Source: Roseateles noduli
Lineage (GTDB): Bacteria > Pseudomonadota > Gammaproteobacteria > Burkholderiales > Burkholderiaceae_C
NCBI GenBank assembly: GCA_002205125.1
Contig: NIOE01000008.1
Coordinates: forward strand, 62,001-126,000
Reading direction: 5' to 3'
Length of the DNA: 64,000 nucleotides
Part shown: in pieces, positions 1 through 8,208 of the stretch
Position numbering within the stretch: position 1 is the first letter of the stretch
Layout: the number at the start of each line of letters is the position of its first letter
Translations under genes and position numbers: made by a program
The notes under the pieces: generated by a model
Told to the model about the DNA's origin: nothing
The model's input: the letters and a program-made list of their open reading frames with translations, nothing else
Database searches by the model: none

Positions 1-35
1 GGCCGACCCGGCCACGAAGAAGAAGAGGGATCGTC

Positions 36-1013
36 ATGAACATCCGCCAGGTCCTGGCCATCGTCCTGCCAGCCGCCCTGCTCTGCGCCGCCGCGCCGGC
101 CGCCGCCGCCACCATCGGCGTCATCCTGCCGGGCAGCTACCCGAGCACGACACAGGCCGAGGAGCTCCAGCTCGGCATGACGCTGGCGCTCAAGACCTGG
201 CCCGGCGACGCCGCGCCCAAGCTGATCGTCAAGGACAGCGGCTGCGACGCCCGCAAGGCGCTCGCCATCTCCCAGGAATTCATCGCGGCCAAGGTCGACG
301 TCGTGCTGGGCAACTGGTGCGAGATCAATGCCGGCGCGGACGCGCTGCGCGTCGCGGGCATCCCGTTCATCTCCAGCAACGCGGAACGGATGAAGGACCA
401 GGACCTGCAGCTGCAGCTCGGACGCATCGAGCTCAATGCCGGCGAGAAGATCGCCGCCGACCTGCGCCGCCAGACCGGCCTGCGCATCAGCGCCCGGACC
501 TCGTGCTGGATGGACTTCGACGCGACCCTGTCGGAGCGCGTCGACGCCGTGCTGTGCCCCGTGCTGACCATCGACCGCGGTCGCTGGGACCAGGTGGCCA
601 ACACCTACGGCGCGGCGTTCCGCAAGCCGTTCACGGCCTCGGCCGCGCGCGGCTATGCGGCGATGGAGGTGGCGCTGAACTACCTGCGTCGCGCCAAGGG
701 CATGAAGCCCGCCGCGGCGCTGAAGGAGACGCAGTCGATGGCGACGCTGCTCGGGCCGGTGCCCGCGCTGGACGCGCCGGCGCCGACGACGGCGCTGCAG
801 CTGGTGTTCCGCCACGACCTGCCCAAGCTCAATCCGCAGCAGTCGCAGACGCTGGACAAGCTGGTCAAGACCAAGGGATGCGCCTGCCCGGGCGGCACGC
901 TGCGCAACGGCTGCCCGCGCGATTCGGGCCCCTGGGGCGAGCTGCCCTTCGTCGTGCGCGGCGGCGGCACGCCGGCCGCGTGCGCGAAACCGATCGGGGT
1001 GCTGGAGCTCTGA
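36..1013 (+). CDS. Periplasmic type 1 substrate-binding protein (LivK-like), short form
   Basis: A 325-aa secreted protein with a clear signal peptide (about residues 1-25, ending AAAA before TIGVILPG). The opening TIGVILPGSYPS strand, followed by VDVVLGNWCEINAGADALRVAGIPFIS, resembles lobe 1 of branched-chain amino-acid or amide ABC-transporter binding proteins, so it probably binds a small solute in the periplasm. Family members usually have 370-400 residues. Here lobe 2 is abbreviated and the C-terminus carries six Cys (about 290-317), which suggests disulfides. An AGAGGG-like ribosome site precedes the ATG. No permease or ATPase gene lies beside it, so the ligand and partner are unknown. 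Confidence 0.6.
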   Translation: MNIRQVLAIVLPAALLCAAAPAAAATIGVILPGSYPSTTQAEELQLGMTLALKTWPGDAAPKLIVKDSGCDARKALAISQEFIAAKVDVVLGNWCEINAGADALRVAGIPFISSNAERMKDQDLQLQLGRIELNAGEKIAADLRRQTGLRISARTSCWMDFDATLSERVDAVLCPVLTIDRGRWDQVANTYGAAFRKPFTASAARGYAAMEVALNYLRRAKGMKPAAALKETQSMATLLGPVPALDAPAPTTALQLVFRHDLPKLNPQQSQTLDKLVKTKGCACPGGTLRNGCPRDSGPWGELPFVVRGGGTPAACAKPIGVLEL

Positions 1014-1091
1014 CCGGGTCGGGCGTCAATCGACGCCCGCCTCACGCCCGTCTCACGCCCGCCCGGACGCCGCCGTCGCGGCGCACCGGGA

Positions 1092-2204
1092 TCACTTCAG
1101 GAACAGCGAGGCGATGCGCAGCGCGATCTCGATCAGCGTGGGCGGCGAACCGCTGTCCGACGAGGGCCAGCCCGACGAGGCCCAGCCTCGTCCGCCGTCG
1201 CGGCGCCTTTCGCGACGATCGTTTTCCTCGTCGTAGCGCTTCTCGAGTTCGCCTTTCCAGAACAGGCCGTGCTTGCCGCCGGCCGGGTCGCGGTGCTCGA
1301 AGTTGTAGGACCGCAGCCGCTCGCGCCGTTCGCGTTCCAGTTGAGCGTCGGCCTCGTGCCCGTCGTGTTCGAGGGCGTCCAGCAGCGGCCCCAGATCGTC
1401 CATCGACGGCACCACCACCGTGTGGTGGCAACGCCCGCAGCGCGTCTCGCGCGTCGGGTCCATGGGCGCGCCACAGCCGCGGCAGGCCCAGCCGACCGGC
1501 TTGCCGCCGTTGGGCATCAGCAGCGGCTCGGACGGCGAGCGCCGGCGCAGCGCATTCGCCAGGCGCGGCATGTCCACCATCAGCAGCGGGCTCTTGCACC
1601 AGGCACAGTCCTCGCTGCGGCCGTCGGCCGGACCGCCGCAGCTCAGGCAGAGGAACTCCCGCTTCTCGGCCTGCAGCGCGTAGCGCTCGCCGGGCAGCAG
1701 CGGGCGGACGAGCCCCCGCTCGGCCAGCATCCCGGCCTGGCTGTGCAGATGGCCGCCGCAGTGGCCGCATTCGAGCACCGGGAAGCGGCCGAAACGCGTG
1801 ACGTTGCGGACCTCCTTCAGCGTCTTCGCGCACAGCGGACACGCGCGGTTCGGCTGATGCGGGCGGTCGCCCTGGCGCAGCCGGTTCAGGTCGCGCAGCA
1901 GCTGGATCCAGGCGGCCGACGACAGATGCACCGACTCTCGCGCATCGAACCAGACCAGGCCGCAGGGTTCGCAGTGATCGATGTCGACCGTCGCCGGCGC
2001 GTGGTGTCCGGGCAGCGTCACATGGCGCATGGGCGCCCGGCATTGCGGACAGTCGATGAACGCGCCCTTGCGCAGCGGCAGGTCGCGATCCATCGCCAGC
2101 GGCGGCAGCACCGGCGGCTGGTCGGGCACGGTATCGGGGAACTCGTCGCCCGGCGGGCGACCCCGCGAAGATGTCGAAGTGGTCGGCAAGGACATGCCTG
2201 ACAT
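1092..2204 (-). CDS. Multi-zinc-ribbon protein of unknown function
   Basis: About 370 aa with at least four zinc-ribbon-like Cys pairs in order: CPQC...CEPC, CPLC...CGHC, CLSC...CAWC and CRGC...CGRC. The first ribbons resemble TFIIB-type zinc fingers (CxxC plus GLVWFDARE). The C-terminal third is charged (ERERRER), then Gly/Ser-rich, and ends in a short hydrophobic helix (IEIALRIASLFLK). It is presumably a cytoplasmic or membrane-peripheral metal-binding scaffold; no enzymatic motif is seen. I chose the ATG at 2204 because AGGGA lies 5 nt upstream; an in-frame ATG at 2276 is possible but lacks such a site. It is divergent from the phasin gene. Confidence 0.6.
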   Translation of the reverse strand: MSGMSLPTTSTSSRGRPPGDEFPDTVPDQPPVLPPLAMDRDLPLRKGAFIDCPQCRAPMRHVTLPGHHAPATVDIDHCEPCGLVWFDARESVHLSSAAWIQLLRDLNRLRQGDRPHQPNRACPLCAKTLKEVRNVTRFGRFPVLECGHCGGHLHSQAGMLAERGLVRPLLPGERYALQAEKREFLCLSCGGPADGRSEDCAWCKSPLLMVDMPRLANALRRRSPSEPLLMPNGGKPVGWACRGCGAPMDPTRETRCGRCHHTVVVPSMDDLGPLLDALEHDGHEADAQLERERRERLRSYNFEHRDPAGGKHGLFWKGELEKRYDEENDRRERRRDGGRGWASSGWPSSDSGSPPTLIEIALRIASLFLK

Positions 2205-2355
2205 TCTGGTCCCTGCGCGGATCGCCCCGATGGGGGGTTGCGAGACATCCCGACCTCGGCGTGGCGCACCGCACACGGTCGGTCCGCCGCCTATAGTCCG
2301 GTTTCCGGAGAGCGTCGGGCGTCAGGCCCCCGCCCCGTGACGACAAGGAACGCCC

Positions 2356-2973
2356 ATGGTCAAGAAGCAACAGAAGACGGCCGCGCCCCAGCCGGCGCAA
2401 GGCCGCCGCAAGAACGCCGCGTCCGCCTCGCCCGCATCGTCGAAAGCGGCGGACACCCCGTTCGCGGAACAGGTCCGGACCTCGGCGCAGCAGATCTGGT
2501 CGGCCGGCCTGGCCGCGTTCGCCAAGGCCCAGGACCAGGGCGGCGCGGCCGTCGGCAAGGCCGAGGCCAGGATCGACACCGCCGCGCACCGCATGAGCGA
2601 TCTGGCCGGCGAGGTCGGCGCCCGCGCGGGCCAGCATTGGGACAAGCTGGAATCGATCTTCGAGGACCGCGTGGCGCGCGCGCTCGCGCGGCTGGGCATG
2701 CCGGCGGCGGACGAGGTCGCGCAGTTGAAGGCGCGTGTCGAGGCGCTGTCCGCGGAAGTCGCGATGCTGCGCGCCGCGCAGTCCGGAGCCGCCCCGCAGA
2801 AGCCGGCCGCGAAGAAGGCGGTCGCGGAGACGGTCGCCACGAAGAAGGCGACCTCGACGAACACCGCTTCGACAAAGGCACCCGTGACGAAGACGGCCGT
2901 GAAGAAGACGGTTGTGAAGAAGCCCGCGGCGAAGGCGGCCAAGGCCGCCCGGGGCGGCAAGCGCACCCCCTGA
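2356..2973 (+). CDS. Phasin family, polyhydroxyalkanoate granule-associated protein
   Basis: A 205-aa protein. The segment from about 35 to 140 (AQQIWSAGLAAFAKAQDQGG, then a helical stretch, FEDRVARALARLGMP and a heptad-like coil KARVEALSAEVAML) matches the PHA granule-associated phasin family that coats storage granules. The last 60 residues are an Ala/Lys/Thr-rich tail (repeats of AKKA, ATKKAT, VKKTVVKK) like the DNA-binding-type tails of PhaF-like phasins, so it may also touch the nucleoid. There is no signal peptide, consistent with a cytoplasmic granule protein. An AAGGAACGCCC sequence precedes the ATG. Confidence 0.8.
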   Translation: MVKKQQKTAAPQPAQGRRKNAASASPASSKAADTPFAEQVRTSAQQIWSAGLAAFAKAQDQGGAAVGKAEARIDTAAHRMSDLAGEVGARAGQHWDKLESIFEDRVARALARLGMPAADEVAQLKARVEALSAEVAMLRAAQSGAAPQKPAAKKAVAETVATKKATSTNTASTKAPVTKTAVKKTVVKKPAAKAAKAARGGKRTP

Positions 2974-3042
2974 CCCCCTGACGCCGTCCGGCGGCGTGCA
3001 CTGCGTCACGAAACGTATCGCCATCCCCATCGTGCAGGGGGA

Positions 3043-3058
3043 TGGCACCCGCGAGGCG
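3043..3058 (+). promoter_or_regulatory. Sigma-54-like -24/-12 promoter for the PEP-CTERM gene
   Basis: TGGCAC at 3043-3048 supplies the -24 GG (3044-3045), and GC at 3056-3057 stands exactly 10 nt further on, the spacing required for RpoN. The -12 element (AGGCG) is a weak match to TTGCW apart from the GC. The predicted start, about 12 nt downstream, falls at the base of the 3070-3110 hairpin. A 9-bp inverted repeat (GCCATCCCC at 3020-3028, GGGGATGGC at 3038-3046) overlaps the -24 box. RpoN control of PEP-CTERM genes through PrsK/PrsR is known in this group of bacteria; its use here is inferred. Confidence 0.45.
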
Positions 3059-3069
3059 GTCTCGAACAA

Positions 3070-3110
3070 TTCGACACAAGCGCAGACGCTCCTGCGCACC
3101 TCCTGTCGAA
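3070..3110 (+). other. Nested inverted repeat in the 5' leader of the PEP-CTERM gene
   Basis: Outer arms TTCGACA (3070-3076) and TGTCGAA (3104-3110) enclose inner arms GCGCAG (3080-3085) and CTGCGC (3092-3097). This would fold as a two-tier stem in RNA or serve as a dyad operator in DNA. It lies 16 nt before the ATG at 3127 and includes or abuts the likely ribosome-binding region, so translational control is possible. Confidence 0.5.
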
Positions 3111-3126
3111 CTCCCGAGCCCGCCCC

Positions 3127-3753
3127 ATGAAGCGCCTGATCACTGCCCTCCTCGTCGCCGCCCCGCTGTTCGCTTCCGCGACTCCGGTGAACCTGGTCGC
3201 CAACGGCAGCTTCGAGACGCCGGCCGTCGGCCCGGGCACCTGGACCATCGTCAACAGCGCGGTCGGCTGGACCGTCGGCCCGAACGGCCTGGAGATCCGC
3301 AACAACGTCGCGGGCAGCGCCTACGTCGGCAGCAACTTCGCCGAACTCGACACCAGCGCCAACAGCTGGATCAGCCAGGCGCTGAACACCATCGCCGGCC
3401 AGACCTACTCGCTGAGCTTCGCCTACGCGAACCGCCCGGACAACCTGGGCGCCGCCAGCAACGGCCTGGCCTGGAGCATCGGCAGCCTGAGCGGCACCGT
3501 CGGCGACAACACCAACACCTCCTGGGCCACCTTCTCGACCACCTTCGTGGGCACCGGCAGCCCGATGACGCTGCGCTTCGCCGCCGTCGGCACCAGCGAC
3601 GGCTACGGCACCTCGCTGGACGCCATCACGGTCAACACCATCGGCGGCAATGCCGCAGCCGTGCCGGAACCGGAAAGCCTGGCGCTGATGCTGGCCGGCC
3701 TGGGCGCGATGGGCGTCGTCCTGCGCCGTCGCAAGACGGCCGGCAAGGCCTGA
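3127..3753 (+). CDS. PEP-CTERM sorted extracellular protein with a DUF642-like domain
   Basis: A 208-aa exported protein: signal peptide 1-19 (MKRLITALLVAAPLFASAT), then NLVANGSFETP, which opens a beta-sandwich of the DUF642/carbohydrate-binding kind, and a complete C-terminal sorting tag. The tag has VPEPESLALMLAGLGAMGVV followed by an RRRK cluster, which is the PEP motif, membrane helix and basic stop expected for exosortase processing. The exosortase is not in this window. Such proteins usually go to the exopolysaccharide matrix or biofilm. A sigma-54-like promoter and a structured leader precede it, and a strong bidirectional terminator follows. Confidence 0.85.
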   Translation: MKRLITALLVAAPLFASATPVNLVANGSFETPAVGPGTWTIVNSAVGWTVGPNGLEIRNNVAGSAYVGSNFAELDTSANSWISQALNTIAGQTYSLSFAYANRPDNLGAASNGLAWSIGSLSGTVGDNTNTSWATFSTTFVGTGSPMTLRFAAVGTSDGYGTSLDAITVNTIGGNAAAVPEPESLALMLAGLGAMGVVLRRRKTAGKA

Positions 3754-3833
3754 CCCCACGCCAAAGGAATTCGAGTCCTCGAAGACTCGTTGGGAGCGCC
3801 GTGGGTAGAGACCGCGGACGCGCAAGAAGAAAA

Positions 3834-3861
3834 GGGCACCCCTCTCGGGGTGCCCTTTTTT
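3834..3861. terminator. Bidirectional rho-independent terminator
   Basis: A perfect 9-bp stem GGGCACCCC (3834-3842) / GGGGTGCCC (3847-3855) with a TCTC loop is followed by six T on the plus strand. A run of A precedes it and gives a T run on the minus strand. It separates the convergent PEP-CTERM gene and the carboxypeptidase gene and can serve both. Confidence 0.9.
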
Positions 3862-3903
3862 CATCCGCCGCGCCTGCCCGGTGAACGGGCGGCGCCTGGG
3901 CGC

Positions 3904-5400
3904 TCAGCCCAGGTAGCGCGATTCCAGATGCCGGCGGAAGTGCGCCGGGTTCAGCGCCTCGCCGCTGGCGCGCTGCACCAGCTCGGGCGTCTCCCAGCGG
4001 CTGCCCTGCGTCCACACGCGCGTCTTCAGCCAGTCGAAGACCGGTGCGAGCTCGCCACGCGCGATCTCAGCGTCCAGCGCAGGACGCTCGCGGCGCATCG
4101 CCGCGAACCACTGCGCCGCGTACATCGCGCCCAGCGTGTAGCAGGGGAAGTAGCCGAAGAGCCCGCAGCCCCAGTGCACGTCCTGCATGCAGCCGTCCTT
4201 GAAGTTGCCGCGCGTGTCCACGCCCAGCAGCTCCTGCATCTTGGCGTCCCACAGCGCGGGGATGTCCTCGACCTCGATCTGCCCCTCGATCAGCGGACGT
4301 TCGATCTCGTAGCGCAGGATCACGTGCGCCGGGTAGGTCACCTCGTCGGCGTCCACGCGGATGTGGCCCGGCGCGACGCGCGTCATCAGCTTGTGCAGGT
4401 TGTCGGCGGCGAAGCCGCGCTGCGTGCCGAGGTGGCGTTCCACCAGCGGCTGCAGCAGGCCGGCGAAGCCCGGATGCGAGGCCAGCTGCATCTCGAAGGA
4501 CAGGCTCTGGCTCTCGTGCAGGCCCATCGAGCGCGCGCCGGCCACCGGCAGGCCCAGCCACTCGCGCGGCAGGTTCTGCTCGTAGCGGCCGTGGCCGGTC
4601 TCGTGGATGGTGCCGGTGAGGCTCTGCAGGAAGCTGTCGTCGCGGTAACGCGTGGTCATCCGCACGTCCTCCGGCACGCCGCCGCAGAACGGATGGGCGC
4701 TCTCGTCGAGGCGGCCCGCCTCGAAGTCGAAGCCCAGCAGCTTCATCGCGTCCAGGCCCAGCGCGCGTTGCGACGCGGCGGGGAACGGTCCCTGCGGATG
4801 GATCACCTGCTCGTCGGCCTGACGCGCCATCACCTCGCGGATCAGACCGGGCAGCCATTGGCGAAGATCGCCGAAGACGCGGTCGATGTCGGCCGAACGC
4901 ATGCCGGGTTCGTACTGGTCGAGCAGCGCGTCGTAGCGGCTCAGGCCGGAGTCGTCGGAGAGGAACTGCGCTTCTTCCCGCGCGTAGCGGACGACGGGGC
5001 GCAGGTTCTCGACGTAGCCGGTCCAGTCGTTCGCGGCGCGCTGACTGCGCCAGGCATGCTCGCAGTGCGAGTTGGCCAGCGAGCGCGCTTCCACCAGCCG
5101 CTGCGGCACCGCGTTGGCCGAGCGCCACACGCGGCGCATCTCGCGCAGCGAGGCGCGCTGGAAGTCGTCGAGCGGCTCCTCCGCGGCGTCGTCCAGCAGC
5201 TGGCGCAGCGCGGGATCGGTGCCGAGCTGATGGAGCAGCCCGCCCATCTCGGCGAGCGCTTCGGCGCGCGCCTGCGCGCCGCGTGTCGGCATGAAAGCGG
5301 ACTGGTCCCACGACGCGATCGACTGCAGGTGGGACAGACGGTGGATGCGCTGGTGGCGCTGGCACAGGGCCTCGTAGGCCGGGGTGCTGGGGGTGCTCAT
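3904..5400 (-). CDS. Metallocarboxypeptidase, family M32
   Basis: A 498-aa cytoplasmic enzyme that removes C-terminal amino acids from peptides using a divalent metal. HETGH (H266, E267, H270) is the HExxH zinc site, and E296 in GLHESQS is the expected third ligand. WDQ near residue 32 and DVRMTTRY at about 245-252 are typical of thermostable carboxypeptidase Taq. Length is normal for the family (about 500). No signal peptide is present. It stands alone, ending at the shared terminator. Role is inferred as general peptide turnover. Confidence 0.9.
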   Translation of the reverse strand: MSTPSTPAYEALCQRHQRIHRLSHLQSIASWDQSAFMPTRGAQARAEALAEMGGLLHQLGTDPALRQLLDDAAEEPLDDFQRASLREMRRVWRSANAVPQRLVEARSLANSHCEHAWRSQRAANDWTGYVENLRPVVRYAREEAQFLSDDSGLSRYDALLDQYEPGMRSADIDRVFGDLRQWLPGLIREVMARQADEQVIHPQGPFPAASQRALGLDAMKLLGFDFEAGRLDESAHPFCGGVPEDVRMTTRYRDDSFLQSLTGTIHETGHGRYEQNLPREWLGLPVAGARSMGLHESQSLSFEMQLASHPGFAGLLQPLVERHLGTQRGFAADNLHKLMTRVAPGHIRVDADEVTYPAHVILRYEIERPLIEGQIEVEDIPALWDAKMQELLGVDTRGNFKDGCMQDVHWGCGLFGYFPCYTLGAMYAAQWFAAMRRERPALDAEIARGELAPVFDWLKTRVWTQGSRWETPELVQRASGEALNPAHFRRHLESRYLG

Positions 5401-5493
5401 GGCAGGGATCTCCTCTCGAGTGCCCCCGAATTGTGCAAGCTCGAACGCTCGTCGCCAGCGATCACCCCCGAAGTGGCGAGAGCGTGCGTGCGC

Positions 5494-5976
5494 TCATTCG
5501 AAGATGGCGACGCCGATGGCCGTCATCAACAGGTAGCGCAGGAACTTGCCCACCGCCATGTAGGCCACGCAGGGCCAGAACGGCAGGCGCAGCCAGCCGG
5601 CCAGGGCGCATAGCGGATCGCCGACGATGGGCAGCCAGCTCAACAGACAGGTTTTCGCGCCGAAACGACGCAGCCAGCCGAGCACGCGCTGGTCGCGCGG
5701 CGTGTGGTGCACGGCGGCCTCGTACGCGCGTTCCGCGCCGTAGCCCATCCACCACGTGATCACGCCGCCTATCGTGTTGCCCGCGGTGGCCACGAGGATC
5801 GCGGGCCAGAACAGCTCCGGTTTCGCGTGCACCAGCAGCAGCACGACGGGCTCCGATCCCATCGGCAGCAGCGTCGCCGATATCAGCGCGATGACGAACA
5901 CCGCGCCCAAGCCCACCTGCGGGAGAGATAGGGTCTCCAGCATCAGGTGAATCATCTGTTGCAGCCAAGCTTCCAT
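5494..5976 (-). CDS. YqaA/DedA-type inner-membrane protein
   Basis: A 160-aa protein with hydrophobic segments at about 18-40, 55-77 and 135-157. The middle carries TAGNTIGGVITWWMGY and the sequence LSWLPIVGDPLCALAGWLRLPFW, a pattern typical of the YqaA branch of the DedA/SNARE-associated superfamily. These are small membrane proteins linked to membrane homeostasis; the transported substrate of this branch is not established. It is divergent from the binding-protein gene at 5998, with only 21 nt between the starts, so promoters must overlap coding sequence. Confidence 0.75.
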   Translation of the reverse strand: MEAWLQQMIHLMLETLSLPQVGLGAVFVIALISATLLPMGSEPVVLLLVHAKPELFWPAILVATAGNTIGGVITWWMGYGAERAYEAAVHHTPRDQRVLGWLRRFGAKTCLLSWLPIVGDPLCALAGWLRLPFWPCVAYMAVGKFLRYLLMTAIGVAIFE

Positions 5977-5997
5977 GCGTGGGATTATCTGAAGACC

Positions 5998-6891
5998 ATG
6001 TCCTTGCGCCGCCTAGCCGTTTCGTCGTTCGCGTTGATCGGCCTGGCCGTCGCCGGCCCGGCGTCGGCGCAGACCGCGCCGCCGTCTTCCTCCGTGCAGG
6101 CAAGCGCGGCGCCCGGCGCCTTGCCGAGCCCGCAGGCCGCGCCCCAGACCCCGCCCTCGCCGATCGCCGGCTGTCCGATGCTGGTGGCCTCCGGCAACCC
6201 GCAATATCCGCCCTACCTGTGGCGCGATCCGGCGGACGAGCAGAAGCTGGTCGGCGCCAACGCGGACCTGATGCAGTGGCTCGCGGCGGAGATCGGCATC
6301 CCGATCGAGACCCGCTACGTCGGCCCGTGGGGCCGCGTGCAGGAAGAGATGCGCGCGGGTCGCATCGACCTCATCGCGGGCGCCTTCTTCACGCTGCCGC
6401 GCACCGAGTACATGGACTACTTCCATCCGGCGTTCCGCGAGACGCGCAGCGTCATCTGGACGCGGACCGCGGCGCCGGTGGCCTACAAGCGCTGGAGCGA
6501 CCTCGCGCCCAGGCAGGGCGTGACGGTGATCAACAACAGCTTCGGCGTCGAGTTCGACAACTACGCGCGCCAGTCCTTGAAGATCAGCCAGGTGGCCAGC
6601 ATCGAGCAGGCGATCCTGATGCTGCAGCGCGGCCGCGCCGACTACCTGATCTACGAGGACACGCCGGCCGAGGCCTATGCGGCGCGCAACGGCGGTCCGG
6701 CGATCCAGCCGCTGATGCCCGCGATCGCGCGCGAGGGCCTGTACCTGACGCTCTCGCACCGTTCCCGCTGCAATTCGCCCGAGCTGCGCGGCCGCATTGC
6801 CCGGGCGGTCTACAAGCTCTCGCAGGACCGTGTGATGGCCCGTTTCGTCGACCAGGGTTTCGTCCTCTGGCGCAAGCAGCCTTCCCTCTGA
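5998..6891 (+). CDS. Periplasmic amino-acid-type binding protein (SBP family 3)
   Basis: About 297 aa. I placed the start at 5998 because the first residues MSLRRLAVSSFALIGLAVAG then form a proper signal peptide ending ASA; the longer in-frame start adds 17 residues that hide it. After a Pro/Ser/Ala linker the mature part has NPQYPPYLWRD, GANADLMQWLAAEIGI and RAGRIDLIAGAFFT followed by TEYMDYFHPAFRE, the standard lobe pattern of polar-amino-acid binding proteins. No transporter subunits are adjacent, so it may be an orphan receptor or work with a transporter elsewhere. Confidence 0.8.
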   Translation: MSLRRLAVSSFALIGLAVAGPASAQTAPPSSSVQASAAPGALPSPQAAPQTPPSPIAGCPMLVASGNPQYPPYLWRDPADEQKLVGANADLMQWLAAEIGIPIETRYVGPWGRVQEEMRAGRIDLIAGAFFTLPRTEYMDYFHPAFRETRSVIWTRTAAPVAYKRWSDLAPRQGVTVINNSFGVEFDNYARQSLKISQVASIEQAILMLQRGRADYLIYEDTPAEAYAARNGGPAIQPLMPAIAREGLYLTLSHRSRCNSPELRGRIARAVYKLSQDRVMARFVDQGFVLWRKQPSL

Positions 6892-6921
6892 AGCGCATCC
6901 CCGCAGTCCTCGTTCGGAGCG

Positions 6922-6996
6922 CACGGGAACCCGGGTGCCCCCGACGATTTTTGGAGCATGCGACAAGTATGAGGAGGGGGCGCCCGGGTTCCCGTG
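6922..6996. repeat. Long inverted repeat (21-bp arms, 33-nt loop)
   Basis: Arms 6922-6942 and 6976-6996 are complementary at 20 of 21 positions, the exception being a G-T pair. The arms begin CACGGGAACCCGGG and end with five C, respectively five G. The loop (6943-6975) is comparatively AT-rich and contains GCATGC. It lies between the binding-protein stop (6891) and dusB (7090). There is no T run, so it is not a classical terminator. It could be an mRNA-stabilising or attenuating hairpin ahead of dusB-fis, or a dispersed REP-like element. Confidence 0.6.
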
Positions 6997-7089
6997 GGCG
7001 ATCGCCCGCCAAGGAAGGCCCCGCGCTTTCGAGGTACCCAACGGCGGTATACTTCTGCCTCTTTTTTGTGCAACCGCCGCTCTGTCCTG

Positions 7090-8208
7090 ATGTCCACGCC
7101 GCCGCCCGGCTCCCTCGTGCTGGGTCCCTACGTCCTGCCGAACCGTCTGTTCGTCGCTCCCATGGCGGGGGTGACCGACCGGCCCTTCCGCGTGCTGTGC
7201 AAGAAGCTCGGCGCGGGCTATGCGGTGAGCGAGATGGTGACTTCGCGCAAGGATCTGTGGAACAGCTTGAAGACCTCGCGCCGTGCGAATCATGAGGGCG
7301 AGTCGGCGCCGATCTCCGTGCAGATCGCGGGGACCGATGCGCAGATGATGGCCGAGGCGGCCGCCTACAACGTGGATCGCGGCGCGCAGATCATCGACAT
7401 CAACATGGGGTGCCCGGCCAAGAAGGTCTGCAACAAGTGGGCCGGTTCGGCGCTGATGCAGGACGAGGCGCTGGCGCTGGAGATCGTGGAAGCGGTGGTC
7501 GCCGCGTGCACGCCGCGTGGCGTGCCGGTGACGCTCAAGATGCGCACCGGCTGGTGCCAGGCGGAGAAGAACGCGGTGGCGCTGGCGCGTGCCGCCGAGT
7601 CCGCCGGCATCGCGATGGTCACCGTGCACGGTCGCACGCGCGAGCAGGGCTACAGCGGCCGCGCCGAGTACGACACCATCGCCGCGGTGAAGGCCGCGCT
7701 GCGCATCCCCGTGGTCGCCAACGGCGACATCGACACGCCGCAGAAGGCCCGCGAGGTGCTGGCCGTCACCGGCGCGGACGCGATCATGATCGGCCGCGCG
7801 GCGCAGGGCCGGCCGTGGATCTTCGCGGAGATCGCGCACTTCCTGGCCACCGGCGAGGAACTTCCCGCGCCGCGCATCGCGGACGCCAAGGGCTGGCTGA
7901 TCGAACACCTGCACGACCACTACGCGCTGTACGGCGAACTCACCGGCATGCGCAGCGCGCGCAAGCACATCGGCTGGGCCGTGCGCGCACTCCCGGGCGG
8001 CGAGGACTTCCGCCGCCGCATGAACACCCTCGAGAGCTGCGACGGCCAGGTCCGCGCACTGACGGACTGGCTGGACGCGCTGGCGGACGACCATGACCGC
8101 CTGCCCTACCTGCCGGCCGCCGACGCCTCCCTCGACGACGCAGACACCGACGCAGCCGCCGCCGCGAACGACGAACACCAAGACCAAGAAAGAAGGCTGA
8201 CGGCATGA
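7090..8208 (+). CDS. dusB: tRNA-dihydrouridine synthase B
   Basis: A 372-aa FMN-dependent enzyme reducing uridine to dihydrouridine in tRNA D-loops. It shows the TIM-barrel start VAPMAGVTDRPFR, the catalytic Cys in GCPAKKVCNKWAGSAL, and the FMN-binding stretches VHGRTREQGYSG, VVANGDI and MIGRAAQGRPW. I chose the ATG at 7090 (MSTPPPGSLVLGPY); longer starts add an unrelated Arg-rich extension. Its C-terminal tail is Asp/Ala-rich and ends by overlapping the fis start codon by 4 nt. dusB-fis is a classic operon in proteobacteria. Confidence 0.95.
   Translation: MSTPPPGSLVLGPYVLPNRLFVAPMAGVTDRPFRVLCKKLGAGYAVSEMVTSRKDLWNSLKTSRRANHEGESAPISVQIAGTDAQMMAEAAAYNVDRGAQIIDINMGCPAKKVCNKWAGSALMQDEALALEIVEAVVAACTPRGVPVTLKMRTGWCQAEKNAVALARAAESAGIAMVTVHGRTREQGYSGRAEYDTIAAVKAALRIPVVANGDIDTPQKAREVLAVTGADAIMIGRAAQGRPWIFAEIAHFLATGEELPAPRIADAKGWLIEHLHDHYALYGELTGMRSARKHIGWAVRALPGGEDFRRRMNTLESCDGQVRALTDWLDALADDHDRLPYLPAADASLDDADTDAAAAANDEHQDQERRLTA

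Noticed and set aside
1042-3864. A 940-codon minus-strand frame covering the zinc-ribbon, phasin and PEP-CTERM genes
   Set aside because: Low-complexity Arg/Gly-rich translation; the genes on the other frames have recognisable domains and ribosome sites.
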